Assembly (NCBI GenBank): GCA_017307785.1
Contig: JAFKGI010000034.1
Location: 1-64,000 of the forward strand
DNA from: Vulcanimicrobiota bacterium
GTDB taxonomy: Bacteria > Vulcanimicrobiota > Xenobia > Xenobiales > JADMJV01
DNA length: 64,000 nt
Reading direction: 5' to 3'
In this document: one piece after another, positions 1-9,303 of the stretch
Layout of the letters: every line of letters starts with the position of its first letter
How positions within the stretch are numbered: position 1 is the stretch's first letter
The notes under the pieces: model-generated
Told to the model about the DNA's origin: nothing
Database searches by the model: none
Seen by the model: only the letters and a program-made list of their open reading frames with translations
Position numbers and translations under genes: made by a program

Positions 1-1
1 G

Positions 2-391
2 ATGGTGGTGGCCTCCAAAAAGAAGTCGCTCGACCTGCAGCAGAATCAGGAAGACGAGCGCTGGCGGGTCGACATGCCGCCGTCTGAGGAGATTGCTGCC
101 AAGCTCGACAGCGGACTGCAAAAACTCCACGGGATGGACCGCGAACACATGGAAGCCGAGGAGAACTCGGAAGACACCAAGGCTCTCATGGAGCACGATC
201 AGGAAGTCGCCGCCATCCTGTATGACCACAAACAGCGGGCGCAACAGGAAAAGGCCGAAGACAACTTCACGCTCGACCCTCGCAAAATGATGGCCATGGC
301 TCAGCAGCGCCGCGAACCCAAAGACGTTGGCAAATCCCTGCCCAGCTATCTCAGCAACGCGATGTACGAACTGGGCGTCTACAGCGCCTGA
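2..391 (+). CDS. Unknown acidic/helical protein, possibly 5'-truncated
   Basis: I do not recognise this 129-residue product. It is highly charged and predicted mostly helical (runs of E, D, K, Q and a middle section rich in EE and DH), with no signal peptide or membrane segment. The first ATG lies one base from the window edge, so the true start may be further upstream. It ends in TGA just before a clear intrinsic terminator, so it is the last gene of its transcription unit. The feo genes that follow start a separate unit. Confidence 0.6.
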   Translation: MVVASKKKSLDLQQNQEDERWRVDMPPSEEIAAKLDSGLQKLHGMDREHMEAEENSEDTKALMEHDQEVAAILYDHKQRAQQEKAEDNFTLDPRKMMAMAQQRREPKDVGKSLPSYLSNAMYELGVYSA

Positions 392-415
392 TCAGCTCAC
401 TTTGCTTGCTTGAGG

Positions 416-453
416 AGGGCCTCGGACCGTCGTTCGAGGCCCTTCTTTTTTCT
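416..453 (+). terminator. Rho-independent terminator
   Basis: An 8-bp GC-rich stem (GGGCCTCG at 417-424 pairing with CGAGGCCC at 435-442) is followed by a T-rich run at 443-453. It sits 25 bp after the stop of the first gene and separates it from the feo operon. Confidence 0.85.
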
Positions 454-554
454 GGTGGGAAAGAAAAGATGTTTAGCACGACCTGAAGAATGCCATAATT
501 GTTTGGGTCAATGGGGTCTCGACGCCAAGCCAATCCAAGAATGAAGGACCACCC

Positions 555-794
555 GTGCAACCGAGTTTGACTCTGGCTCAATTACCTCTGAATCAACCCG
601 CCGTGGTGGAACGTATCACCGGACCCCAACCTTTCATGCGCCGCCTGCTTTCGCTGGGTGTGGCCCCCGGGTGCGATGTGCGTGTAGTGCGCCAGGCTCC
701 GCTCGGCGACCCTATCCAGGTGGAAATCGGTCGTCTGCAGCTCTCCATTCGCCGCGTAGAAGCCGGCCAGGTCCTTCTGCAAGCCCGCTCATGA
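555..794 (+). CDS. feoA: FeoA, ferrous iron transport accessory protein
   Basis: This 79-residue cytoplasmic protein has the small SH3-like FeoA fold, recognisable from the segment MRRLLSLGVAPGCDVRVV and a C-terminal strand ending in LLQARS. FeoA proteins modulate FeoB in Fe(II) uptake. The start is GTG at 555, preceded by an AAGGA box at 543-547. An ATG at 541 is out of frame. Its stop overlaps the feoB start in an ATGA junction (791-794), so the two are translationally coupled. Confidence 0.9.
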   Translation: MQPSLTLAQLPLNQPAVVERITGPQPFMRRLLSLGVAPGCDVRVVRQAPLGDPIQVEIGRLQLSIRRVEAGQVLLQARS

Positions 795-2824
795 AGTCTC
801 TGCGCGTCGCCACCGTCGGCAATCCCAATGTAGGCAAGTCCAGCCTGATCAATGCCATTGCGGGCTCCAACCTCATGGTCGGCAACTGGCCGGGCACCAC
901 CGTGGACCGACTTTCCATCTCGTTCGACCTGGAAACTGTGCGGGTGGACTGGGTGGACTTACCTGGCACCTACAGTCTGGCCGGAGCCACCTCGGAAGAG
1001 TCGATCACTCGCAAAGAACTGCTCGAATCCCCCCCGGAAGTCATCGTGAACGTGGTCGACGCCGGCAATCTGGAGCGCAATCTGGGTCTCACCCTGGAGC
1101 TCAGTGAGCTGGGTCTGCCCATGCTGGTCGTGCTCAATCTGGTCGACGAAGCCCGCTCCCACGGCATCGGAGTCGACGCTCGTAAACTTTCCGACTGCCT
1201 GGGAATCGAGGTGATCGAAACGGTAGCCTCGAGCGGTCAAGGGTGCGCCGAAGTCAAGGCCGCCTTGACGCGGGCCAGCCAACCAAGGGCTCTGGTGGAT
1301 TATCCGGAGTTTTTCCTGACGGCCGTGCGCGAACTCAACGAAAGCAACCTTTGGCGTGCGGTCACCCTGCTCAGTGAAGACGTCGAAGGACTGCAGCCGA
1401 GTGAGCAGTCTTCCCAACTGCGGCGTCAACTGGAGCCCGTCCAAGACCCGTTCTTGTGCGTGGCCGAGGCTCGTCTGAAAATGGCCCGTCACCTCACCTC
1501 AGACGTGGAAACCCGGGTAGACAAAGGCATTTCCCGCAGCGAGAAAATCGACCGCCTGCTGCTGCACCCGTTGCTGGGCCTGCCGCTGTTCCTGCTGGGG
1601 ATGCTGGAAGTGTTCCGCTTTACCTACGAATTTTCGGCTCCCTGGATTGGCTACCTCGACGTCATCAAGGGGGTCTTGAGCGGCTGGATCGTTTCCTGGG
1701 GCCTCACTCCCCTCTTCGAATCCTTCCTGGTCAACGGCGTCATCGGAGGGGCCGGAACGGTGGCGGCTTTCTCTCCGGTGCTCTTCCTGCTCTACCTGGC
1801 CATGGCTTTCTTAGAAGCCTCGGGCCTGCTGGCGCGCACCGCCTTTCTCTTCGATCAGATCATGAAGTGGGTGGGCCTACCCGGACGCAGTCTGATTCCG
1901 CTGTTGCTGGGTTTCGGTTGCAACGTGCCGGCCGTTTACAGCACGCGCATCCTGCCCAACCTGGGCGACCGCCTGCGGGTGGCCCTGGCCATTCCCTTCA
2001 TGGCCTGCAGCGCCCGTCTGACCGTTTTCGTGCTGTTCGCCGCCATCTTTTTCCCGAAAACCGCGCCTTACGTGGTCCTGGGGCTGTATCTGCTGGGCCT
2101 GCTGTTGGGCTTGCTCACCGCTCTGCTCACTCGCCGCTTCGTCCCTCAGGACAGCGACCGTACCGGCATCATGGAAATGCCCCCCTACCGCTTTCCCAGT
2201 TGGCGCGCCACCGTGCGTCAGGCCTGGTTACGCACTTCGTCCTTCCTGCGCGACGCCGCCGGGCCCATTGCCGGCGCCGTTTTGCTGGTCTGGTTCTTGC
2301 ATCAAGTGCCGGGCGGAAAACCCGAAAACAGCCTCTATGCCGGAGTCTCTCGCGCCTTGACCGTGCCCCTGTCGCCGATGGGCATCCACGACTGGCGTCT
2401 GGCCGGAGCCCTGATGCCCGGCTTTATCGCCAAAGAAGTGGTGGTGGGCACCCTGGGCGTGAGCTTCCTGGGCGAAGAGCCGGTGGCTGCCTGCGGCCTG
2501 GGCGAAGGCATGAAGCAACTGGCGGAAGGCCTGGGAGTCGCTCTCCAAGAGACGGCACTGGCTGTGCCCAAGCTGTTTGGCGTGCCCAGTGCCGAACTAC
2601 CTGCCGATGAATCTCCCAGTGGCCTGAGTGCCGCGATCGCGCGCGCCTCCGACTCGGCCGGAGCTCTGGCCTATCTGGTCTTTCTGCTGCTCTACACGCC
2701 CTGCGTGGCCACCGTAGCCGCCGTGCGCAGCGAGTTCGGCAACCGCTGGGCCATCTTCTCGGTGGTCTGGCAAATCAGCGTGGCCTGGCTGGCCGGTTGG
2801 CTGACCTACCAGGTCATGGCCTGA
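791..2824 (+). CDS. feoB: FeoB, GTPase-coupled ferrous iron transporter
   Basis: FeoB imports Fe(II) across the inner membrane. The 677-residue protein opens with a cytosolic G domain: the P-loop GNPNVGKSS near residue 10, the G3 motif DLPG and a G4-like NLVD. A helical spacer and a polytopic membrane domain with two Gate regions follow, including the conserved LGFGCNVPA. An in-frame start 40 codons upstream would read through most of feoA. ATG 791 is chosen because it gives the canonical N-terminus and the ATGA overlap. The length is slightly below the usual 700-770 residues. Confidence 0.97.
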   Translation: MKSLRVATVGNPNVGKSSLINAIAGSNLMVGNWPGTTVDRLSISFDLETVRVDWVDLPGTYSLAGATSEESITRKELLESPPEVIVNVVDAGNLERNLGLTLELSELGLPMLVVLNLVDEARSHGIGVDARKLSDCLGIEVIETVASSGQGCAEVKAALTRASQPRALVDYPEFFLTAVRELNESNLWRAVTLLSEDVEGLQPSEQSSQLRRQLEPVQDPFLCVAEARLKMARHLTSDVETRVDKGISRSEKIDRLLLHPLLGLPLFLLGMLEVFRFTYEFSAPWIGYLDVIKGVLSGWIVSWGLTPLFESFLVNGVIGGAGTVAAFSPVLFLLYLAMAFLEASGLLARTAFLFDQIMKWVGLPGRSLIPLLLGFGCNVPAVYSTRILPNLGDRLRVALAIPFMACSARLTVFVLFAAIFFPKTAPYVVLGLYLLGLLLGLLTALLTRRFVPQDSDRTGIMEMPPYRFPSWRATVRQAWLRTSSFLRDAAGPIAGAVLLVWFLHQVPGGKPENSLYAGVSRALTVPLSPMGIHDWRLAGALMPGFIAKEVVVGTLGVSFLGEEPVAACGLGEGMKQLAEGLGVALQETALAVPKLFGVPSAELPADESPSGLSAAIARASDSAGALAYLVFLLLYTPCVATVAAVRSEFGNRWAIFSVVWQISVAWLAGWLTYQVMA

Positions 2825-3114
2825 TGCTCGAAGAGCTGCTGGCAACGCTGCGGAGTCGGCCCAAGACGCTGCGCGAGCTGGTGCGCACCCTGGGCGCGGG
2901 CGCCGGTCAGGTCGAATCGGCCCTGTTGCAACTGCGCCGCGGCGGCTACGTGGATCGCGCCATCCCCGAACAAGGGGCCTGCCACACCGGCTGCGGTCAT
3001 TGCAGCGTAAAAAACTTCTGTCCCAGCAACGAGCCCGAGCCTCAACCCGCGGTCGCGGAGGAAACCTGGCGCTTGACTGACAAAGCCCTTTCCCGTGTCG
3101 CGCCCCCTGCGTAA
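2824..3114 (+). CDS. feoC: FeoC-like winged-helix protein with Fe-S cysteine motif
   Basis: This 96-residue protein begins at the ATG sharing one base with the feoB stop (TGATG). The N-terminal 50 residues are a winged-helix domain like FeoC (LLATLRSRPKTLRELVRTLG). The wing region carries four cysteines, C-x3-C-x2-C-x5-C (CHTGCGHCSVKNFC), suited to an Fe-S cluster, as in FeoC of enterobacteria where it affects FeoB stability. The assignment rests on the feoAB context plus this motif. The C-terminal tail is variable. Confidence 0.8.
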   Translation: MLEELLATLRSRPKTLRELVRTLGAGAGQVESALLQLRRGGYVDRAIPEQGACHTGCGHCSVKNFCPSNEPEPQPAVAEETWRLTDKALSRVAPPA

Positions 3115-4165
3115 GTTTCTCGTCATCCATACCGCCGGCGGCATCGGCGACGTCTTACTCTCGACCGCCGTCGTGCATGCCCTCCACCAGGCCTATCCAG
3201 GCAGCCAGGTGGATTTTCTCTGCCAATCCCGCACCGCCGCGGCCCTCCAAGACAACCCTGAAATTCAAGAGCTGTACCAATGGCCGGATCGCCGCCCCCA
3301 TAGCCTGGGCGAACTGTGGCACTGGGCCAAATTGCTACGCGCCAAGCGCTATGACGCCTCGCTGGTGCTGTGGAGTAATACCCAGGTCGCCTGGCTCACC
3401 TTTCTGGCCGGCATTCCCGTGCGCGTCGGTCAGGACTCGCGGCTGGCCTACAGCTTCCTCTACACCCACAGGGTCCGCGTGCGCAGCGAGCACGGCGACG
3501 AAGAAACCCACTGGTCCGAGATCTTGCTGGACTTTGTGCGCGCCCTCGGACCAACTCCCGGGCCACCGCGAGTGCGGCTGGAGATTTCCGCGGACGACCG
3601 TCAACGGGCGGAACGTTTGTTGGAGCCCCTGGCCGGCAGTGGTCCTTTGATCGGCTTTCATCCTTTCAAAGGCCCCCCGGTTCCGCTCGACCGCTGGCCG
3701 CTCCCCGTCTTTGCCGGCTGGCTCCAGGCCCTGCGCCAGCAGCTCAACGCGCGAATCGTAGTCACGGGCAGTCCCGGGGAAAAGCCCTACGCCGATCAAA
3801 TCGTGGCTCTGGCCGGTGCCGAGAAGGTGCTCAACCTGGCAGGGAAAACCGACCTGGCCACTCTGGCCGCGGTGACACAACAGGTGGACGTGTTCGTCTG
3901 TCCAGACTCCGGACCGATGCACGTGGCGGCAGCCGCTGGCGCGCGAGTGGTGGGAATTTACGCCCTGGAGGAAGACTTCCCCCAGCGTTGGGCGCCGCTT
4001 ACGCCAACGGCTCGGGTGTTGCGGCCTCAGCCGACGGGCTGTCCAAAGGGCTGTCGGAAGCCGACGTGTCGGGACTTTCGTTGTTATCAGACGGTGACTC
4101 CGCAGCAGGTGGTGGAGGCAGTCGCAACGCTGTGGGAACCACGTCTCCCACCCGCAATAGAATAG
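3095..4165 (+). CDS. Glycosyltransferase family 9 (heptosyltransferase-like)
   Basis: GT9 enzymes move ADP-heptose or related sugars onto LPS core. The 356-residue protein starts FLVIHTAGGIGDVLLSTAVV, the classic GT9 N-terminus with the GxGD loop, and has the C-terminal VFVCPDSGPMHVAAAAGARVVGIY nucleotide-sugar region. The tail has four cysteines (CPKGCRKPTCRDFRC), common in this family. GTG 3095 overlaps feoC by 20 bp, so it may be co-transcribed with feo. Its last 167 bp overlap the convergent permease gene. The acceptor sugar cannot be told. Confidence 0.9.
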   Translation: MSRPLRKFLVIHTAGGIGDVLLSTAVVHALHQAYPGSQVDFLCQSRTAAALQDNPEIQELYQWPDRRPHSLGELWHWAKLLRAKRYDASLVLWSNTQVAWLTFLAGIPVRVGQDSRLAYSFLYTHRVRVRSEHGDEETHWSEILLDFVRALGPTPGPPRVRLEISADDRQRAERLLEPLAGSGPLIGFHPFKGPPVPLDRWPLPVFAGWLQALRQQLNARIVVTGSPGEKPYADQIVALAGAEKVLNLAGKTDLATLAAVTQQVDVFVCPDSGPMHVAAAAGARVVGIYALEEDFPQRWAPLTPTARVLRPQPTGCPKGCRKPTCRDFRCYQTVTPQQVVEAVATLWEPRLPPAIE

Positions 4166-5501
4166 CCAGCAACAGATAAGTGCCTGCCAGCGGGTCGAAA
4201 TCGGGATCCCAGAGATTGCGGTGCAGCACGCCAGTAGCCGTCAGTACGCTGCCGACCAGCGCCACCGTGGCGGCCCGCGAGAAACGTTCCTTTTGAACGC
4301 TGGCCGCCAGGCCGCCCCAGACCAGACCCAGCAACAGCGAACCACTACCCAATCCGGAAAAAAATGGCAGCCAGCAAGCGGCCAACAAAACCCCGTTGGG
4401 TTGCCGAATCTGGTTCACGGATACGCCGGCCGAAGTCAGCAGTAAGGCGCAAAAAACGATTCCCATCGTCGGCAACGGCACCCAGGCCAAAAATTCGCCA
4501 AAGCCTCCCAGCAGACTAAAGAGTACCAGTAGCAGTCCGGCCGCCTGGCAATAAAATTGACCGCCTCCCCAGCGGCGGTAGCCCGGAAAACCGGGCAACA
4601 CCGCCAGAGGCAACCCGCAGCCGAGGCAGGCACCCAGCACGTTGATCAGGCCCAATCCCAGCAGGCTGTTGCGTGGTGCGGGCGGGTTGGGGTGCGCCTG
4701 TGCTTCACGCAAAAGCACCAGGTCGCGCACCAGCGAAAGCATCAGCATGGGTAAAGCCACGGTGAGGAACTCGGTGCGCAACCAGAGGAACTGCAGGCCC
4801 TCTTCGATCCAACCAAGCTGCCAGTTGGGCAACAGCGTGCTGTGAAAATCAGGAACCTCGAAGCTGGTGCCGGAGAAGATCTGAGCGGCCACCCCCGTTC
4901 CCAGAACCAACCAGGCGGTCGAGAACCCAAAAGGTCGCGGTAGCCCTACCACCAGATAGGCAAACAAAGGAATCAAGCCCGCCAGCACCAGCAAAGGATG
5001 GTCCTGGAGCCAGGGAAACAAACCGGCGATCGACTGGACGGCCACCGCCGCTCCCAGGCCCAAAGAGAGCGGCAGCGAGAGACTGAAGGTCAGGCGGTGA
5101 GCGAAAGGAGCCAACAAGATCTGAAAAAGTCCCACCAGCAAGGTCAGGGCTACGCTCGCCGACCAGACCAGACTGCAGGCCCTTTCCGCCGGCATTTTGG
5201 CAATTGCCTGTTGATACATCGGAACCATGAGGCTGGCCGTCAGCAGGGCCGACTGGCCCAGGCTATACCCGAAAGGCAGAGCCGTAACCCCCGGATGGCG
5301 ACGGGCCTGCCAGGCGGAAAACAACCAGGCGGCCACCAACGGCCAGACCAGACCGGGCAGCACCTGCAGGTAGAGAAACTCCGGGCGACTGAAGATGGCG
5401 GCGGTCAACTGACCCTGCAGCAAATAGATCACGAGCAGTTGTCCGCCGAGCAATGAAAGCAGACATAGCCCCGCTCCGCCTAGTTTTTCCACCTGCCTCA
5501 C
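3999..5501 (-). CDS. Multi-pass permease, NCS2/SulP-like
   Basis: A 500-residue polytopic membrane protein with about 12 hydrophobic segments between residues 10 and 450, followed by a Pro/Ser/Asp-rich cytoplasmic tail of about 40 residues. The layout, including a central GLGLINVLGACLG stretch followed by a PGFPGYRRWGGG loop, resembles nucleobase/anion permeases of the APC-type NCS2 and SulP families, but the substrate is unknown. The start is GTG 5501 with GAGAAAG upstream. The low-complexity tail is the part that lies antisense over the GT9 gene. An earlier true stop is not seen. Confidence 0.65.
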   Translation of the reverse strand: MRQVEKLGGAGLCLLSLLGGQLLVIYLLQGQLTAAIFSRPEFLYLQVLPGLVWPLVAAWLFSAWQARRHPGVTALPFGYSLGQSALLTASLMVPMYQQAIAKMPAERACSLVWSASVALTLLVGLFQILLAPFAHRLTFSLSLPLSLGLGAAVAVQSIAGLFPWLQDHPLLVLAGLIPLFAYLVVGLPRPFGFSTAWLVLGTGVAAQIFSGTSFEVPDFHSTLLPNWQLGWIEEGLQFLWLRTEFLTVALPMLMLSLVRDLVLLREAQAHPNPPAPRNSLLGLGLINVLGACLGCGLPLAVLPGFPGYRRWGGGQFYCQAAGLLLVLFSLLGGFGEFLAWVPLPTMGIVFCALLLTSAGVSVNQIRQPNGVLLAACWLPFFSGLGSGSLLLGLVWGGLAASVQKERFSRAATVALVGSVLTATGVLHRNLWDPDFDPLAGTYLLLAILLRVGDVVPTALRLPPPPAAESPSDNNESPDTSASDSPLDSPSAEAATPEPLA

Positions 5502-5560
5502 CGATCAACTTTCTCGTTCGGCCCAGGCGGCTCCTGGGGGAAACGAGAAGGGAGCCGGCC

Positions 5561-7624
5561 ATGCGCTCCTTGCTGCCCAAAACCTACTATCCATTCTTTG
5601 CTCGCTTCCGCCATCCCAGCGCCATCCAGGAAAAAGCCGCCCGGCCGCTTTTGGACGGGAAATCCGCCCTGCTGGTCTCGGCCACCGCTTCCGGCAAGAC
5701 CGAAGCCTTCATCGCTCCGCTGATGGAACGCTACTTCAGCGCGCTGCGCGGCGGCCAGCAACACGTTCTGCTGGTCTGCCCGACGCGCGCCCTGGTCAAC
5801 GACGCCGCCCGGCGCCTGCAGGCTCCCCTGAAGGCCTGCGGACTGGAACTGCGGCGACGCACTTCGGACGCTTCCGAGAACCCCGTCGATCAGCCGGCCG
5901 CTCTCTGGATCACCACTCCTGAAGGTCTGGACAGCCTGCTCTGCCGACACGCGCGCTGGCTGAGCAACACGGCGGCGGTGGTGCTGGACGAAATCCACCT
6001 GCTCTACGGCACGCCGCGCGGAACTCAGGCCTTGTGCCTGCTGGAACGGCTGGACTGGGTCTGCCGAGCCCTGCAGAAGCCACTTCCGCAGAGGGTAGGC
6101 GCCACCGCCACGGCGGGGCGACCGGAGGACATCGCCGAGTCGTTCCTGGGCAAGGACGCCCAGGTCCTAGAAGAAACCGGGCGTCGCCAACTGCGCGCTC
6201 ACTACCACGAGTGGATCGATTTTGACAACCTGCGCGATACTCTGGCCGACCTGAGCAAAGGGCATAAGGTCCTGCTTTTTGCCTCCAGCCGGGCCGAGGC
6301 TGAGGAAGCCGCCACAAGCCTGCGAGGCCTTCCGCCCTTCGGCAGCCACGTTTATGTCCATCACTCCAGTCTCAGCCGGCAGTTGCGCCTCAAAGCGGAG
6401 CAGTCGTTCCTGCGCCAGAGTTGCGCCCTGATGTGCTCCACCACCACCATGGAGGTAGGAGTGGACGTGGGCGACATCGATTGGGTGGTGCTGCTGCATC
6501 CCCCCGAAGACCGACTGGGCTTTGTCCAGCGAGTGGGCCGATCAGGACGACGCGGGGCGCCTGCTCAGGTGGTGGCCTGCTTCCGCCAACCCGGAGAGCG
6601 AATGCGTTACCAGTATTTTCTGGAACGGGCCCACTCCCCCAGCCTATCGACCGGTGCGGCCCCGCCACACGAGAGCGTGGTGGTCCAGCAGTCGCTCAGC
6701 CTGCTCTTTCAGAATCCGCGCAAGACCATCCAGGCGGCGGCAGTTTTAGGGCGATTACCCTCCGAGCTGGCCGGCCATTGGGACGAGGAAGCCCTGGAAA
6801 AAAGTCTGCAGAAGCTGGTGGAGGGCAAATGGCTGTTGGAGAGCGGTCCCGGCTATACGCCTTCGCCGCGTCTCGAAGCGGCCTATCGGCGCGGCCAAAT
6901 GCACGCCAACATCGGCAGCCTGCAGCAAAAACAGGTGGAAATCCGAGAGGCCTTCAGTGGTCGCGTGCTGGGTACCGTCGAGGCCGATCGGCGCGGGCGC
7001 ATTCCCAGTCGCATCACCCTGGGCGGACACACCCAGAAACTGCGTCAGGACTACAAGCAGAAGAATGTGCTGGCCAAAGCCGAGACCGGACCCCAGGGCG
7101 AGGTGACCATTCCCGGAGGCGGTCCGGCCGCTCCCATTGAGTTGGAAAGCAGCCAGGACTTCGCCGAGTGGCTGGGGCTGGGCCCGCGCTGCCTCCTCTC
7201 CGGTCCGCAGGGAAACCTGCTCGGTCATTTCCTGGGCAGCAGCTGGGGGCAGATCTTCGCCCGTCACCTGTCGCAGAATTATCCGGGTCAGGTCTTTTAC
7301 GCGGACGCCTATGTCGTTGCCTGGCAGGGCAGTTTCGTCGACGAAGTTTGGAACCGGGATGCCCTCTGGGGGTGCATGGAAAAATTCGCTCCGGCCATTC
7401 GTCAGAGCCTGCAACTGGGTCGCTGGTTTGGCTATCTGCCGAAGTCCAAGCAACGACGGGAGCTGCGACAACAGCTACGCTGGGACTGGGTCGAGCGCGT
7501 CTGGCTCAACAGTCCGATCCGTCCGGTATCGGGGGAGAGCGCCGCCGGCCTGAAAGAGTTTCTGCGTCGCGACACGGAACTGGCGGTTGCGGGATTTTTC
7601 CCCATTTCCACGGAAGATCTGTAA
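5561..7624 (+). CDS. DEAD/DEAH-box helicase, Lhr-like
   Basis: This 687-residue superfamily 2 helicase has Walker A ATASGKT at residues 41-47, motif Ia (CPTRAL), DEIH at 143-146, motif III-like ATATAG and motif VI QRVGRSGRRG near residue 325. The organisation resembles the core of Lhr-type helicases used in DNA repair or RNA handling, with an extra C-terminal 300 residues I cannot assign. ATG 5561 is chosen over an upstream ATG (5453) because that would run into the divergent permease and because GGGAG precedes 5561. pilT starts 1 bp after its stop. Confidence 0.85.
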   Translation: MRSLLPKTYYPFFARFRHPSAIQEKAARPLLDGKSALLVSATASGKTEAFIAPLMERYFSALRGGQQHVLLVCPTRALVNDAARRLQAPLKACGLELRRRTSDASENPVDQPAALWITTPEGLDSLLCRHARWLSNTAAVVLDEIHLLYGTPRGTQALCLLERLDWVCRALQKPLPQRVGATATAGRPEDIAESFLGKDAQVLEETGRRQLRAHYHEWIDFDNLRDTLADLSKGHKVLLFASSRAEAEEAATSLRGLPPFGSHVYVHHSSLSRQLRLKAEQSFLRQSCALMCSTTTMEVGVDVGDIDWVVLLHPPEDRLGFVQRVGRSGRRGAPAQVVACFRQPGERMRYQYFLERAHSPSLSTGAAPPHESVVVQQSLSLLFQNPRKTIQAAAVLGRLPSELAGHWDEEALEKSLQKLVEGKWLLESGPGYTPSPRLEAAYRRGQMHANIGSLQQKQVEIREAFSGRVLGTVEADRRGRIPSRITLGGHTQKLRQDYKQKNVLAKAETGPQGEVTIPGGGPAAPIELESSQDFAEWLGLGPRCLLSGPQGNLLGHFLGSSWGQIFARHLSQNYPGQVFYADAYVVAWQGSFVDEVWNRDALWGCMEKFAPAIRQSLQLGRWFGYLPKSKQRRELRQQLRWDWVERVWLNSPIRPVSGESAAGLKEFLRRDTELAVAGFFPISTEDL

Positions 7625-7625
7625 G

Positions 7626-9020
7626 ATGAGCGACATCCCCCACGAACTGCCTCTACCCGGTGCTTCCCCCGCTTTGGGTCCGGCGTCGCCGCTCCTGACG
7701 ACGCCCCTGCTGCCGGAGATCGGCTCGCTCGCTCCCACGGAGTCCGTTCCGGTGCAGGCATTGGAAAAGCGCCTGCAGCAACTGGAGGACAAACTGCTAA
7801 GGCAGGAGCGAGAGCTGCAGAGCCTGCGCAATCAGCGCGTTCCCAGCGTCTCCGCCGAGGAAAATCCACGGGTGACTTTTGTCGGCGAGGCCGTACGGCC
7901 ACAGGATCTGCAGTTCACCCTCGACGACCTGCTGCGCGTGGTCATCAATTACAACGCTTCTGACCTGCATATCAAAGCCAACGCGCCCCCTACCGTTCGC
8001 CTCAATGGTGACCTGGTGCCCATCGGGGAACGCCCGCTGACGGAGCAGGAGTCTCTCTACCTGGTGATGTCTTCTCTACCCAAAGATAAGCGCGGCAAGC
8101 TCAACAGCATCCGTGAAATCGACGCCGCCTACGTGTCGCGTGGGGTCCGCTTTCGTCTCAACGCTTTCCTCGAGCGGGGTCGAGTCAGCGCTGCGTTCCG
8201 CATGGTCTCGACCCAGGTGCCGAACTTCGAAGCCCTCGGCCTGCCTTCAGTTCTGGCACGCCTGTCTAACATGTACAACGGCCTGGTGTTGGTCACCGGT
8301 CCGGCCGGTTCCGGCAAATCCACCACCCTGGCGGCCGTCATCGACTGGATCAATCGCAACCGTCGCGCCCACATCGTGACCATTGAAGATCCGATCGAAT
8401 ACTATCACCACGATATTCACTCCTTCGTTTCCCAGCGCGAGATCGGGACGGACACGACCTCCTTCGCGGAAGCTCTGCGCCAGGCTCTGCGTCAGGACCC
8501 GAACGTGATTATGGTCGGCGAAATGCGCGACACCGAGACGATCATGACGGCCGTAACCGCGGCCGAAACGGGCCATCTGGTGCTCTCCACCCTGCATACG
8601 CCCAACACCGTGCAATCGATCGACCGTATTCTGGATACGTTTTCCGGGGACCAACAGAAGCAGATTCGCATGCTGCTCTCGTCATGTCTGCGCGGAGTCG
8701 TTTCGCAGAAACTGCTGCAGCGCGTAGACGGCAAAGGTCGAGTGCCGGCCGTGGAAGTGCTGGTGTGTACCTCCACCGTGCAGTCACTCATCCTGGAAGG
8801 CAACACCAAGGAAATCTACCCCTATATTCAGCAGGGGGCCAGTGAGGGCATGCAAACCTTCACCTCATCGCTCACGCGCCTCCTGGAACAAGGTCTGGTC
8901 ACCCGGGAAGAAGCGGCCTTCCACGCCGAACAAAGCACCGAGTTCCGCCTGGCAAATCGGCACCATGAACAGCCCCGCAGCGGGGCCACTCCGAGCGGCA
9001 GCTACCTCAACTGGCTGTAG
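7626..9020 (+). CDS. pilT: PilT-type twitching motility ATPase
   Basis: A 464-residue type IV pilus retraction-type ATPase. After an 80-residue Pro/Ser-rich and coiled-coil N-terminal extension, it has the PilT N-domain (NASDLHIKAN near residue 110), Walker A GPAGSGKST at 225-233, Asp box TIEDPIEYYH, Walker B DPNVIMVGEMRD and His box TGHLVLSTLHT. All catalytic motifs are intact. ATG 7626 directly follows the helicase stop, suggesting an operon. The N-terminal extension makes it about 100 residues longer than classic PilT (about 345), and the usual C-terminal AIRNLIRE signature is replaced. A degenerate relative lies at 23418. Confidence 0.92.
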   Translation: MSDIPHELPLPGASPALGPASPLLTTPLLPEIGSLAPTESVPVQALEKRLQQLEDKLLRQERELQSLRNQRVPSVSAEENPRVTFVGEAVRPQDLQFTLDDLLRVVINYNASDLHIKANAPPTVRLNGDLVPIGERPLTEQESLYLVMSSLPKDKRGKLNSIREIDAAYVSRGVRFRLNAFLERGRVSAAFRMVSTQVPNFEALGLPSVLARLSNMYNGLVLVTGPAGSGKSTTLAAVIDWINRNRRAHIVTIEDPIEYYHHDIHSFVSQREIGTDTTSFAEALRQALRQDPNVIMVGEMRDTETIMTAVTAAETGHLVLSTLHTPNTVQSIDRILDTFSGDQQKQIRMLLSSCLRGVVSQKLLQRVDGKGRVPAVEVLVCTSTVQSLILEGNTKEIYPYIQQGASEGMQTFTSSLTRLLEQGLVTREEAAFHAEQSTEFRLANRHHEQPRSGATPSGSYLNWL

Positions 9021-9021
9021 G

Positions 9022-9264
9022 TTAGTCTTCGATTTCGGCGTGGCTACCGTCGCAGAACGGCGGGCTGCCGGTGATCTTGCACTGACAGAGACTGACTCGC
9101 TTGGCCGTGGTCAGCTCGAATTTATGAGGCACGAAAGACGTGCCTGCGTGCGAGCCGTCACAAAAGGGCTGATTTTTCGAGAGTCCGCAGGCACACCAGG
9201 AGTAGGAACCTGGCTCCAACTCTAGCTTGATCGGAAACGCTTCGGCGCAATGTGGCTTATCCAT
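9022..9264 (-). CDS. Tandem CDGSH iron-sulfur protein
   Basis: An 80-residue soluble protein with two complete CDGSH zinc-finger-like motifs (C-x-C-x2-S/T-x3-P-x-C-D-G-S-H): CACGLSKNQPFCDGSH and CQCKITGSPPFCDGSH. Each binds a [2Fe-2S] cluster through three Cys and one His. Bacterial two-motif proteins of this type are thought to act in electron transfer or Fe/redox balance. It abuts pilT tail to tail with 1 bp between the stop codons, and is divergent from dcd. Confidence 0.92.
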   Translation of the reverse strand: MDKPHCAEAFPIKLELEPGSYSWCACGLSKNQPFCDGSHAGTSFVPHKFELTTAKRVSLCQCKITGSPPFCDGSHAEIED

Positions 9265-9303
9265 GGGGATGGAATTCTAGCTTGCAGGAATTTCCCTGCT
9301 ATA

